The notes under the pieces are model-generated. The model was given only the letters and a program-made list of their open reading frames with translations, ran no database searches and was not told the origin of the DNA. Shown here in pieces: positions 55,603-64,000 of a DNA stretch of 64,000 nucleotides. The translations under genes and the position numbers were made by a program. Position 1 is the stretch's first letter; every line of letters starts with the position of its first letter. Source of the stretch: an uncultured Eubacterium sp. (lineage in GTDB: Bacteria > Bacillota > Clostridia > Lachnospirales > Lachnospiraceae); contig CAMEWO010000003.1 of assembly GCA_945946665.1 (NCBI GenBank), positions 62,001-126,000 of the forward strand. The letters are read 5' to 3'.

Positions 55603-56764
55603 TGTTACTTGTGAGAATATAGAAACACCTTCAAGAGGGTGGTACAGCATATTTCCATTTATATTATCCAGGACTGTGGATTATGGGGAATTAAGGTGGA
55701 GCCTTAAGGATGATGAGAATCTGGTACTTGCCCGTGTTGATATTAATGAATTTAAGGAAACTCCTATAAGTGAGGAAGCACTTGTTAACCTCCAGAAAAT
55801 GTTTGACTTTTTCAGGCAGTATAATAAGGAGATAATTCTCCGGTTTGTGTATGATACAGACGGAAATGGATTAATGAATGAGCCCCAGTCAATCAGTATA
55901 ATTAAGAACCATATGGAGCAGCTTGGACCTGTAATCAGAAAGAATGCAGGACAGATACTAACACTTCAGGGGCTGTTTTTCGGAAGCTGGGGAGAGATGC
56001 ACACATCAAGATATTCCAACAGGGATGACATATGTGACCTGGCTGTGTGTTTATTTGAGGCTACAGATGGAAGCGTAAACATGGCTTTAAGAAAACCTCA
56101 GCATATCAGGGAGTTTATAGACAAACTGGATATGATGCTTTACAGGAGAAAAGAGGAGCTGGTAAGGCGTATTGGATTGTATGATGATGCCATGCTTTCC
56201 TCTGACACAGACATGGGTACCTTCTCTATAGGAGATTCTTCCCAGAATATAGAGTTTTTTAAAGAATTGTCATGTTTTAATCTTATAGGGGGAGAGACAG
56301 TTGCTGATAATCCTATAAATGATGGGATTAATGCTGTCAATGGACTGAGAGAAAGATGTGTTACATATCTTAACAGCCAGTATGATATGGCTGTTATTGA
56401 AAAATGGAAAAAACAGACCATTCCGGAAAGGATTCCAGGCAGCAAAAGAGCCAGGGAGATATCAGTATATGATTATGTTACGAAATATATGGGATACCGG
56501 CTTGAACTTGAGACAGTGAAATCACAGACCTTTGGCAAAAATGTTTTTATTCACATAAAGAATACAGGGCTTGCGCCATTTTATGGTCCGGTAAAGCTTA
56601 TCATTAATGATGATGCAGAATCAGAAAAATCTGGACTGGTTATTAAACCAGGCCAGACGGAGATTTTTACATTCAACAAAAGTCAGGTTCCAAAGAACTT
56701 TACTCTTTCCTGTGTCCGAATATCAGATGGTAAACAGATTGGTATATACAACGTAGCGCAGTAG
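55595..56764 (+). CDS. DUF4874/DUF4832-like glycosidase-fold protein without signal peptide
   Basis: 389 residues. The first half (PSRGWYSIFPF, LARVDINEFKETPISEEAL, RKPQHIRE, IGLYDDAML) and the C-terminal beta-domain (NTGLAPFYGPVKL) match, block by block, the secreted paralogue encoded on the other strand. The family is thought to be glycoside-hydrolase-like; function is not known. No signal peptide or helix is seen at the start, so it appears cytosolic. ATG 55595 has GGAG 8 nt upstream and overlaps the GT2 stop. Confidence 0.75.
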   Translation: MYNVTCENIETPSRGWYSIFPFILSRTVDYGELRWSLKDDENLVLARVDINEFKETPISEEALVNLQKMFDFFRQYNKEIILRFVYDTDGNGLMNEPQSISIIKNHMEQLGPVIRKNAGQILTLQGLFFGSWGEMHTSRYSNRDDICDLAVCLFEATDGSVNMALRKPQHIREFIDKLDMMLYRRKEELVRRIGLYDDAMLSSDTDMGTFSIGDSSQNIEFFKELSCFNLIGGETVADNPINDGINAVNGLRERCVTYLNSQYDMAVIEKWKKQTIPERIPGSKRAREISVYDYVTKYMGYRLELETVKSQTFGKNVFIHIKNTGLAPFYGPVKLIINDDAESEKSGLVIKPGQTEIFTFNKSQVPKNFTLSCVRISDGKQIGIYNVAQ

Positions 56765-56766
56765 TA

Positions 56767-58206
56767 TTATTGTAAAGCCAGACTGCCAAGACAGTATCCG
56801 TTACCTTCAAGATCAAGATTATTGGCAAGCTTAATGGTTTCACCAGTAGCAGCATCAGTGATTTTAATATAGAATGTTAACGTCCCATTTTCCGGAACAG
56901 AAGCAGGAACCGAAAGGTTTACGCTGGAAGTCTGTCCGGGATACCATGTTCTTACACAGGTCTGGTCGGATACATCTACAACATCATAAGTTGAATTCCC
57001 TTCTGAATCTGTGGATTCAACGGTTACATACACATTGAAGTTTCTATAAGCAGGGGCAAAGCCTACATTGTCAATTGATAATTGCAGTGACGCTGTGTTT
57101 TTGTAGGATTTGCAGGCAATAGATGCACTTCGCAATACATATCTGTAACCTAAATGAGTGCTGATGAAGTGTCTTGCAGTTGAACCATAAAAGGCATCGT
57201 TGCCGGTATATATCTGTCGGCTCCATTTGTTCATAACACTTAAATCATGGTCTTTATTAAGATATGACACATGCATTGAGGCCAGGTCAACTGCGGCGTT
57301 ATCAATGTCGTTGTAAGGGTTGTCAAGAACAGCTTCACCTCCATTAGGAACCATCAGGCAAAGAGTATTCTGGTATTGTATCTCCTGTGCACGGCTGCCT
57401 TTGGATTTGTAATTGTCACTGGTAAACTGCATATCAGAAGAACCATAAGTTCCTACATCAATTGATGAACCCAGCATTCCGTCATTGTATAATCCGATTC
57501 TGAAATTACCGGAATTCCCTTTTACGGTGCTTTTTACATCTGGAAGAGAAGCAGTTCCCAGTATTGTTCTAAGATGCTGTGGAGTTCTTACTGAAAGATA
57601 TATTCTTCTGTCAATGATACTGTTAAGATAATTTGCAAGCTCAGTCATATGTTCTTCATCCATATAATGTGAACTGTGCATCTCCGCAAAATCCCCAACA
57701 AATATACCCTGCATAATATATACAGATGATACATGACTGTTAATAATGGCAGCCACCTGTGACATGTGGGTTTTGATTGTCTCGAATTCTGAAGGCTCTG
57801 TTTCCATTGCCTTTCCATCCCAGTCATATAAGAAACGTACTATAAGGTTATGTCCCTCATTCTCCCAGAGATTCAGTGTATGGTCAAGCTGGGCAAGGGC
57901 ATTTGCTGTCAATGGACTATTGTTGAAATTCTTGAGATTGATTTCAAGAAGAATCATCCTTGTATTAGTGCTGTTTGAAAGATATTTGGATGTGGTGCTG
58001 TCAAACTGGTCTGGTGAGCCATCTGTAAGGGAATAGCCATACATGCTGTACCATCCACAGTAGGGATTACCAAGTTCATCAGTAGATTCGCTGTATTCGA
58101 AGCTGTCAGCTACTGTCACAACTCCGGAATTGTATATATCAACTCCTGTTACAGCGACAGGAATAAGTACTATAATGCTTAATATTGTGGCAATTATTTT
58201 TTCCAT
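56767..58206 (-). CDS. DUF4874/DUF4832-like secreted glycosidase-fold protein
   Basis: 479 residues with an N-terminal hydrophobic signal/anchor (IIATILSIIVLIPVAVTG). The blocks NPYCGWYSMYGYSL, LLEINLKNFNNSPLTANAL, VRTPQHLRT, RIGLYNDGML and NVGFAPAYRNFNVYV correspond one to one to the plus-strand neighbour. It probably acts outside the cell on the polymer (inference). The two stop codons are 2 nt apart, tail to tail. Ribosome site AAAGG 9 nt before the ATG. Confidence 0.76.
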   Translation of the reverse strand: MEKIIATILSIIVLIPVAVTGVDIYNSGVVTVADSFEYSESTDELGNPYCGWYSMYGYSLTDGSPDQFDSTTSKYLSNSTNTRMILLEINLKNFNNSPLTANALAQLDHTLNLWENEGHNLIVRFLYDWDGKAMETEPSEFETIKTHMSQVAAIINSHVSSVYIMQGIFVGDFAEMHSSHYMDEEHMTELANYLNSIIDRRIYLSVRTPQHLRTILGTASLPDVKSTVKGNSGNFRIGLYNDGMLGSSIDVGTYGSSDMQFTSDNYKSKGSRAQEIQYQNTLCLMVPNGGEAVLDNPYNDIDNAAVDLASMHVSYLNKDHDLSVMNKWSRQIYTGNDAFYGSTARHFISTHLGYRYVLRSASIACKSYKNTASLQLSIDNVGFAPAYRNFNVYVTVESTDSEGNSTYDVVDVSDQTCVRTWYPGQTSSVNLSVPASVPENGTLTFYIKITDAATGETIKLANNLDLEGNGYCLGSLALQ

Positions 58207-58237
58207 TTATATAAACCTTTCTAAGATATTTTGTTAT

Positions 58238-58266
58238 TATAGCATTAAAATCTAATAAATGCTATA
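58238..58266. promoter_or_regulatory. Inverted repeat between divergent DUF4832 and flippase genes
   Basis: TATAGCATT (58238-58246) mirrors AATGCTATA (58258-58266). The arms overlap TATAAT (58263-58268) on plus and ATTATA (58236-58241), which reads TATAAT on minus. It may be a shared operator for both promoters. Confidence 0.4.
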
Positions 58267-58304
58267 ATGCTGTTATAATTATTAATTTTTTGAGGAGAAC
58301 AGCC

Positions 58305-59867
58305 GTGAATGAAAAAAGCCGTATGGAGTATTCTGCGCATAATACTACGGTAGGACTAATATCAAGAATTACTGCTATTCTTTGTGGTTATATTGTAAGA
58401 ATAGTATTTACCCATGTCCTGTCAGAAACATATGTAGGAATCAATGGACTGTTTACCAATATTCTCAGTATTCTGTCTCTGTCAGAGATGGGGATTGAGT
58501 CAGCCATATCCTATGCTCTCTATAAGCCTATTGCCGAGAATGACCAGGGGCAGCAGAGAGCAATAATACAGCTGTACAAAAAGCTTTATTGTTATGTTGC
58601 CGGATTTGTAATGGCAGCGGGAATTATGGTAATACCTTTTCTTAATATTATTATTAAGAATAAAGGAGATATAGATGACCTTACTTATATTTACATACTT
58701 TATCTCGTGAATTCTGCTGTATCATATCTTCTTATATACAAGAAAACATTGATTGATGCACACCAGCAGAAATATGTGGGCGTGATGGTTAAGGCTGTAT
58801 CATGGGTTATCCAGGATATAGTCCAGATTGTTGTGCTCCTTACCACCAGGAATTTTATTCTGTACCTGTACATATATATTATAACCACAGTTTTGTCCAA
58901 TATATACATTTCCAGAAAAGCAGAGAAGATGTATCCCTTCATTAAAGAGAAGGCTGATGAACCTGTTGAGGCTGAGACAAAAAAGAGTATTGTAAAGAAT
59001 ATAAAAGCCATGTTCATGCATCAGTTTGGAAATGTGGTGGTAAATAATACCGACAATCTGCTTATATCTTTCTTTGTAGGTATTGTGGAAGTAGGATGCT
59101 ATTCCAATTATTATCTTGTAATTGGGTCAATCAAGCAGGTGCTTAATGAGGCTGTAGATGGAATATCAGCTAGTGTGGGAAATCTCGGAGTGACATCTGA
59201 TACAGAGCATATTAAAAAGGTATATAAGGCTGCACTGTTCTTTAACCATTGGGTGTTTGGATTGTGCTCTGTATGTATATTTGAGCTTATTAGTCCATTT
59301 GTAGAGTTAAGCTTTGGAAAACAGTTTGTATTCCATTATTCAATAGTATTTATTCTTTGCCTTAATTTTTATATTCAGGGCATTGAGAAGGCAAGCAATA
59401 TATTCCATAACTCTCTGGGACTGTTCTGGTTTGACAGATACAAATCCCTTATTGAGGCGGTGCTGAATCTGGCTATTTCCATTGTGCTGGCTCCACGTCT
59501 TGGAATTTTCGGTATTTTCCTGGGCACAACAATCAGCACAGTTTTAACAACATTGTGGGTAGAGCCTTATATCATTTATAAATATGAGTTCAAAGAAAAT
59601 GTTGTAAGACACCTGCTTCTTATGGGGGTGTATATTCTACAGACTGCACTTGTATGGTGGGCTTCCAATAAAGCAGCCATATATATGGTTGGCGTATTTG
59701 GTGTGACAACACAAATTGGAATAATGGCTGTGAAGCTTGTGACAGTTATTGTGGTTGCAGATGCTATATATCTGGCTGCCAACATTAAGAATAAGAGCTT
59801 CCATTATCTTCTTGACAAGTTTATAAGGCTTGTAAGAGAAAGGATTAAAAGAAAGCATGAAGAATAG
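58305..59867 (+). CDS. Wzx-like polysaccharide flippase
   Basis: 520 residues with about fourteen helices of the MOP superfamily. The start NTTVGLISRITAILCGYIVRIVF and GINGLFTNILSILSLSEMGIESAISYALYKPI is typical of the oligosaccharide flippases of Firmicutes. It begins with GTG 58305, since GAGGAG is 7 nt upstream; ATG 58323 lacks a site. It starts a second operon and overlaps the next gene by 11 nt. A second transporter besides PelG suggests a second glycan or lipid-linked step. Confidence 0.86.
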   Translation: MNEKSRMEYSAHNTTVGLISRITAILCGYIVRIVFTHVLSETYVGINGLFTNILSILSLSEMGIESAISYALYKPIAENDQGQQRAIIQLYKKLYCYVAGFVMAAGIMVIPFLNIIIKNKGDIDDLTYIYILYLVNSAVSYLLIYKKTLIDAHQQKYVGVMVKAVSWVIQDIVQIVVLLTTRNFILYLYIYIITTVLSNIYISRKAEKMYPFIKEKADEPVEAETKKSIVKNIKAMFMHQFGNVVVNNTDNLLISFFVGIVEVGCYSNYYLVIGSIKQVLNEAVDGISASVGNLGVTSDTEHIKKVYKAALFFNHWVFGLCSVCIFELISPFVELSFGKQFVFHYSIVFILCLNFYIQGIEKASNIFHNSLGLFWFDRYKSLIEAVLNLAISIVLAPRLGIFGIFLGTTISTVLTTLWVEPYIIYKYEFKENVVRHLLLMGVYILQTALVWWASNKAAIYMVGVFGVTTQIGIMAVKLVTVIVVADAIYLAANIKNKSFHYLLDKFIRLVRERIKRKHEE

Positions 59868-61101
59868 ATATTTGGAAAAAACGGACATTCTTTTAATGCG
59901 TATTCTTGCATGTGGTTTGTCACAGGATAATGCTGTGGAAAAGCACAGCTTTGGGGATAGCCTGGATATGGATTATGACAGGCTGATTGACAGGGCAAAA
60001 CACCACAAGGTAGAGGCACTTATCTCAGATGTAATACTGGGTAATCCGGAGATTTTTAATGGTTTGTCAGACAACCAGAGAAGTGTCATGGAGAGTTGTG
60101 TAAGCAATGCCTTATTCAATGGAAGCAGATTGTTATATTATACAAGGGAATATCTTTCCTGGCTTAATAGAGAGAATGTCAGGGCAGCAGTCTTAAAGGG
60201 CTGGGCTGTGGCTGGATGTTACAGAGTGCCGGAAATCCGTAAATCAGGCGATATTGATATTATTGTTAAAGAAGATGATTACAGCAGGGCAGTTGAAGTA
60301 TTTACAGAGAAAGGATTTATTCCGGTAGAGGAACAGCATTCTAATCATCATCTTGAGCTTAAAGGGCCTGATGGGATTGTTGTGGAGTTACATAATACCC
60401 TGGCGGAGCATTTTGACAGCGACAGGGTAAATGAATGTGTAAGGAAATATGGACAGCAGCTTGTAACTAACAGGGAAGAATATGAATATAATGGGTATAT
60501 AATACCGAGAGGAACTCCGGAGTACAATGGGTTAAGCCTTATAGTTCATATGCTGCAGCACTACTTAAGGGCCGGTTTTGGCTTGAAGCTGTTATGTGAT
60601 TGGACAGTGTTTATTAATAATGGAATTGATGAAAAACAGTATTTAAGGTTTGCTGATATGGCAGCAGACCTTGGAATATATGGATTTGTGGATATGATAA
60701 ACCATGTTTGTGGGAAATATCTTGGACTTAATACCGACAAAATTCCCTTGATTTTTAATAATAGTAATATATATGATAACAGCTGGGATGAGGATGGACT
60801 GGAGGAATTCATGGCGGATATTATGGAAAGCGGTGAATTTGGGCATGAGGATAATAACAGGATGGTTGCTGTTAATGGGACAGGACCATGGGCTTACATC
60901 AAGGAGTTCCATCACCAGATGAGAGTCAATAATCCTGATTCCTCACGATTTGTGATAATATGGCCCTTGCTATGGTTAAAGACACTGATTATTTTCCTGA
61001 AGAATAACAGAAATGTGAGAAAAACCAGTACCATGAATATTATTAAAAATGCGGGAAACAGAGGGAAAATCATTAAAAGTATGAACCTTTTTAAAAGATA
61101 G
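59857..61101 (+). CDS. Nucleotidyltransferase-fold family protein
   Basis: 414 residues. A pol-beta-type nucleotidyltransferase core lies near residues 105-180: AAVLKGWAVAGCYRVPEIRKSGDIDIIV gives the GxS-like loop and DxD, and HHLELKGPDGIVVELH a third acidic strand. The family (uncharacterised nucleotidyltransferases, COG/NTP_transf_5 type) occurs with PqqD-like and S24/S26 peptidase genes, both also present in this cluster. Its substrate is unknown. A hairpin AGATAGTTT/AAACTATCT (61096-61123) overlaps its stop. Confidence 0.75.
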   Translation: MKNRYLEKTDILLMRILACGLSQDNAVEKHSFGDSLDMDYDRLIDRAKHHKVEALISDVILGNPEIFNGLSDNQRSVMESCVSNALFNGSRLLYYTREYLSWLNRENVRAAVLKGWAVAGCYRVPEIRKSGDIDIIVKEDDYSRAVEVFTEKGFIPVEEQHSNHHLELKGPDGIVVELHNTLAEHFDSDRVNECVRKYGQQLVTNREEYEYNGYIIPRGTPEYNGLSLIVHMLQHYLRAGFGLKLLCDWTVFINNGIDEKQYLRFADMAADLGIYGFVDMINHVCGKYLGLNTDKIPLIFNNSNIYDNSWDEDGLEEFMADIMESGEFGHEDNNRMVAVNGTGPWAYIKEFHHQMRVNNPDSSRFVIIWPLLWLKTLIIFLKNNRNVRKTSTMNIIKNAGNRGKIIKSMNLFKR

Positions 61102-61140
61102 TTTCCTTACGGAAAAACTATCTGGAATGGAGAAAGAATC

Positions 61141-61578
61141 GTGGAAAATAATTTAGAGGAGCAGCTGGAAAAGAATATTGTAAGGATAAAGCCTTCCGGA
61201 TACAGTATGTATCCCGTTATTGTACCGGGAAGGGATTATGTCTATATTGACAAAGCTGATTTCAGTTCCCTGAAAAAAGGTGATGTGGTACTTTACCGTG
61301 ACAGTGGCAAGGGCTCTATATATGTTCTTCACCGGATTTGTAAAATAACAGTTGACGGAATCTACACTGTGGGGGATAATCAGAGCAAAATGGAAGGTCC
61401 ATTTACAAAGGAGCAGGTAATTGGCAGAATGGTTGCAATGGACAGAAATGGAAAGCATATTGAGGCAGAGAACATATTATACAGGTCAGCTGCTGGAATA
61501 TGGCTTGCCATGAGAGGTATAAGGAGACCAGTCAGCCTTTTGGTTCACAAGGTTAAATCTGTGTTTAAAAAACATTGA
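61141..61578 (+). CDS. S24/S26-family signal-peptidase-like protein
   Basis: 145 residues. The nucleophile serine is in KPSGYSMYPVI, and the second site reads VLHRICK, with His where bacterial type I signal peptidases have Lys, so it is of the SipW/archaeal Ser-His kind. GDNQSKMEGPF closes the fold. The C-terminus may have one amphipathic helix; no N-terminal anchor is seen, unlike usual signal peptidases. GTG start, GGAG 8 nt upstream. A target peptide was not identified. Confidence 0.82.
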   Translation: MENNLEEQLEKNIVRIKPSGYSMYPVIVPGRDYVYIDKADFSSLKKGDVVLYRDSGKGSIYVLHRICKITVDGIYTVGDNQSKMEGPFTKEQVIGRMVAMDRNGKHIEAENILYRSAAGIWLAMRGIRRPVSLLVHKVKSVFKKH

Positions 61579-61611
61579 GTATATGGCATTACATGACTGC
61601 CGGGTGAAGAA

Positions 61612-63339
61612 ATGAGAAGAGAATTTTTTAAGAAATATCACAATGCTATTAATTACTTTGTAGGCTTGGTGGCTATACTGTGCGCTATACTTGGTATGGG
61701 CATATTGTATAATCTTGCTTCAGGGAAAGGCCATACAATAGAAAAAACCATGCTTAATAACTCATGGATTGTGGAATTTGATAATAAAGTATATTCAGAT
61801 GTAGCTTTGGATGAATTTTCCCTTGACAGGCTGATAAATCGTGGAGAGAAGGTTGTGCTAAGAGGGTATCTTCCAGGTGAGTGGGATTATTATTCCCCAA
61901 CAATTATTACAGAAACAAGGAACTGTGCAATATCAGTCTATATCAATGGAGATTTAAAGTACAGTTATGGTGAGGATATTTTAGAGAGAAGGGGACTTCT
62001 GGGGAGCGGCAATCATTTTATTCCTCTTGATAATAATGATAAGGGCGGTTTCATAAGAATTGAACTTACGGCGGGAGATTTCTCAGGATTTTCTTCAATT
62101 GGAAATGTTACTCTTGCAGAGTACAGGGATGCTTTTTCGGAATATATAGATGACAATCTGCTTTTTCTTGTTATAGGAAGTTTCTTCATTTTACTGGGCA
62201 TATTCCTTGTGCTTATTGGTGGGATATTCATTTTTATTAAGCTGGATGCACATGGCCTGTTTTGTCTTGGTATTCTTGCATTTTGCGTAGGAGGGTGGAC
62301 TACATCATATCACAGGCTTGCGGTAATATATGGCGGTTCAATGTCAGAATCTACCAGAATGGAATACCTGTGTCTTATGGCTGGCTGTGTGGCACTGTTT
62401 ATGTTTTTCCGTGAGTCAGTCATGAGCATGAAGAATAATTCTGCCTTAAAAATAGCATACAGAATACTTCTGTGGACTGAGATTCTGTCATTTTCAGTGA
62501 TTCTTGTCCTTGATATGACTTCAGTAATGCATATGCCTTCATTTTTATTATTCATTCAGTTATGCATGTGTGTTGAAGCAGTTTATATACTTTCTTTGAT
62601 GATAGTACTTATCAGACATGGAAGGAAGGATGGAAAAATAATATTAATAGCATTCAGTATATTTGTTGCATGTGTTGGCATTGATGCCCTTAGCTATGCT
62701 GCCAGTGTATATTGGGGGATTAACACCTATTCTGATGGAAGACTGGCTTCTCTGGGAACAGTGATTCTGGTGGCATTTCTTATATGTCATTTTACCTTAA
62801 GCATTTTTACAAAATACAAGGATAACCATGAAAAAGAAGTATTATATAAGCTGGCATATTCGGACGAACTGACAAAGCTGTATAACAGACGGTATTGTGA
62901 GAGGATAATGGATGAGCTTACTGAGAAACAGCAGCATTATACTATCTTCAGCTTTGACCTTAATAACCTTAAGAAGATTAATGACAGCATGGGACACCAG
63001 TATGGAGATGCACTGATTTCAGGCTTTGCCAATATCCTTAAAGATACATTTTCAGAAGATGCGGTTGTGGGAAGAATGGGTGGAGATGAATTCATTGTTC
63101 TTCTTGATGATAAGAATATTCACAGCCACGACCATAGTAAAGATATTAAGAAATATCAAGAAATACTTGAAAGATATAACCGGCAGGAGGAGAATTTCCA
63201 GTTTTCTGCATCATTTGGATATGCGGATATGGAGGAAATCCAGCCTGTTGACGGAGTGGTTGATTCAAGAAAGGTGTATGCCCTGGCGGATAACAGAATG
63301 TATGAGATGAAAAGCAAGAATAAGGATGCCAGGCATTAA
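61612..63339 (+). CDS. Membrane diguanylate cyclase
   Basis: Makes c-di-GMP. 575 residues: one N-terminal helix (about 12-32), an extracytoplasmic sensor of about 140 residues with a beta-sandwich look, about seven further helices (180-400; 7TM-DISM-like layout), and a GGDEF domain from about 410 (AYSDELTKLYNRRYCERIM). The active site is intact (RMGGDEF, about 490). The upstream I-site position reads SEDA rather than RxxD, so product inhibition is probably lost. It lies in the operon with flippase, nucleotidyltransferase and peptidase; the PelD receptor is 16 kb upstream. Confidence 0.92.
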   Translation: MRREFFKKYHNAINYFVGLVAILCAILGMGILYNLASGKGHTIEKTMLNNSWIVEFDNKVYSDVALDEFSLDRLINRGEKVVLRGYLPGEWDYYSPTIITETRNCAISVYINGDLKYSYGEDILERRGLLGSGNHFIPLDNNDKGGFIRIELTAGDFSGFSSIGNVTLAEYRDAFSEYIDDNLLFLVIGSFFILLGIFLVLIGGIFIFIKLDAHGLFCLGILAFCVGGWTTSYHRLAVIYGGSMSESTRMEYLCLMAGCVALFMFFRESVMSMKNNSALKIAYRILLWTEILSFSVILVLDMTSVMHMPSFLLFIQLCMCVEAVYILSLMIVLIRHGRKDGKIILIAFSIFVACVGIDALSYAASVYWGINTYSDGRLASLGTVILVAFLICHFTLSIFTKYKDNHEKEVLYKLAYSDELTKLYNRRYCERIMDELTEKQQHYTIFSFDLNNLKKINDSMGHQYGDALISGFANILKDTFSEDAVVGRMGGDEFIVLLDDKNIHSHDHSKDIKKYQEILERYNRQEENFQFSASFGYADMEEIQPVDGVVDSRKVYALADNRMYEMKSKNKDARH

Positions 63340-63363
63340 ACAACAACGGAGAAGAGGATGACT

Positions 63364-64000
63364 ATGAATAAAAATAAAAAGAACGGGGGAAGGGGATTAC
63401 TTTCCCTTCTTCTTATTTTAGTAATATTTGTGGCAGGAATTGTGGCTGTGGGTTTCTATATGAATGGAGGTTTACAGCATAAGTCCTTCGTGGATGGTGA
63501 ACTGGAAATCCATTATATTGACATCGGACAGGGAGACTGTACCTTGGTGAAATGTGGTGAACATGCCATGCTTATAGATGCAGGTGAGAACGACAAGGGT
63601 ACACAGATTCAGGATTACCTGAACAGCCAGAATGTCAAAAAACTTGATTATATAATTGGAACTCATCCTCACAGTGACCACATAGGAGGCATGGATGTAA
63701 TTATATATAAGTTTGACTGTGATGTAGTAATGATGCCGGATGTTGAAAGTGATACCAAAACTTACAGAGATGTAGTAAATGCAATGAAAGCTAAGAATTA
63801 CACCAATACGGTGCCGGTGCCGGGACAGCAGTACAGTCTGGGAGATGCAACATTTACAATACTGGCACCTTCAAGACAGTATGATAATATGAATGACAAT
63901 TCCATTGCATTGGTTCTTACATATGGTGACAGGAAATTCCTGTTTACGGGAGATGGGGAAGAAGATGCGGAAAAAGATATTGTAAATACAGGAATTAATA
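63364..64000 (+). CDS. ComEC/Rec2-like metallo-beta-lactamase-fold protein (3' end outside window)
   Basis: This frame is absent from the ORF track because it runs off the window. ATG 63364 (MNKNKKNGGRG) has AGAGG 6 nt upstream. A single N-terminal helix (LLSLLLILVIFVAGIVAVGFY) is followed by an extracytoplasmic metallo-hydrolase domain: IHYIDIGQGDCTLV, IDAGEND and the metal motif THPHSDHIGG, then LFTGDGEED. It looks like the stand-alone hydrolase of the ComEC group and may act on an extracellular polymer or nucleotide. It follows the cyclase by 24 nt. Confidence 0.87.
   Translation, partial: MNKNKKNGGRGLLSLLLILVIFVAGIVAVGFYMNGGLQHKSFVDGELEIHYIDIGQGDCTLVKCGEHAMLIDAGENDKGTQIQDYLNSQNVKKLDYIIGTHPHSDHIGGMDVIIYKFDCDVVMMPDVESDTKTYRDVVNAMKAKNYTNTVPVPGQQYSLGDATFTILAPSRQYDNMNDNSIALVLTYGDRKFLFTGDGEEDAEKDIVNTGIN

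Noticed and set aside
63364-64000. DNA-uptake channel ComEC
   Set aside because: Only one helix precedes the hydrolase domain; the channel part of ComEC is absent in the visible portion, and no competence gene is nearby.

Overview
The window looks like chromosomal DNA of an anaerobic, low-GC, Gram-positive fermenter of the Lachnospiraceae (Clostridia). The basis is strong AGGAGG-type ribosome sites, ThiH-type thiamine synthesis, cellobiose phosphorylase metabolism, and a Gram-positive Pel-like exopolysaccharide cluster. The family assignment is an inference from gene content; no rRNA or tRNA gene was seen.

Layout. 1-5.6 kb holds housekeeping and salvage genes: the end of upp, an FAD oxidoreductase, add, a ThiS-ThiG fusion and ThiH. 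5.7-8 kb holds a Ktr-type potassium uptake pair preceded by a candidate 18-residue ORF. 8-18 kb is a cello-oligosaccharide unit: cellobiose 2-epimerase, GH1 beta-glucosidase, GH94 cellobiose phosphorylase, a LacI regulator, and a sugar-binding lipoprotein with two permeases. Three copies of one LacI-type operator tie it together. 18-20.5 kb holds dtd, a DUF6512-like membrane protein and an aminotransferase. 20.5-24.2 kb is pstB-phoU-phoP-phoR behind an 11-bp-period Pho-box array. 24.2-25 kb is a yybP-ykoY manganese riboswitch controlling mntP. 25-29 kb holds a large hybrid histidine kinase and a double-receiver protein.

28.97-29.59 kb is a roughly 620-bp, nearly palindromic array of about 106-109-nt units, with one 79-nt arm segment repeated exactly in inverse orientation. 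It is the strangest non-coding object in the window. It is followed by a frameshifted chemoreceptor, then csoR-copA with a CopZ domain fused to the CopA C-terminus, a MATE exporter, a heterodimeric ABC exporter split by a hairpin cluster, and a LysR/EamA divergent pair.

42.5-64 kb is the accessory highlight: a long, tightly spaced set of genes for an exopolysaccharide. It contains a PqqD-like protein, an epimerase-like/PelD fusion, a PelE-like protein, a large polytopic (GT-C-like) protein, a DUF2194-like protein, PelF, PelG, DUF2304, GT4 and GT2 glycosyltransferases and two DUF4832-like paralogues facing tail to tail. A second operon follows with a flippase, a nucleotidyltransferase-like protein, an S26-type peptidase, a GGDEF diguanylate cyclase and a metallo-beta-lactamase-fold protein cut by the window end. 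The PelD part keeps an RxxD motif but has lost GGDEF. The downstream cyclase has a good GGDEF but no RxxD. This suggests a local c-di-GMP producer/receptor pair controlling polymer synthesis.
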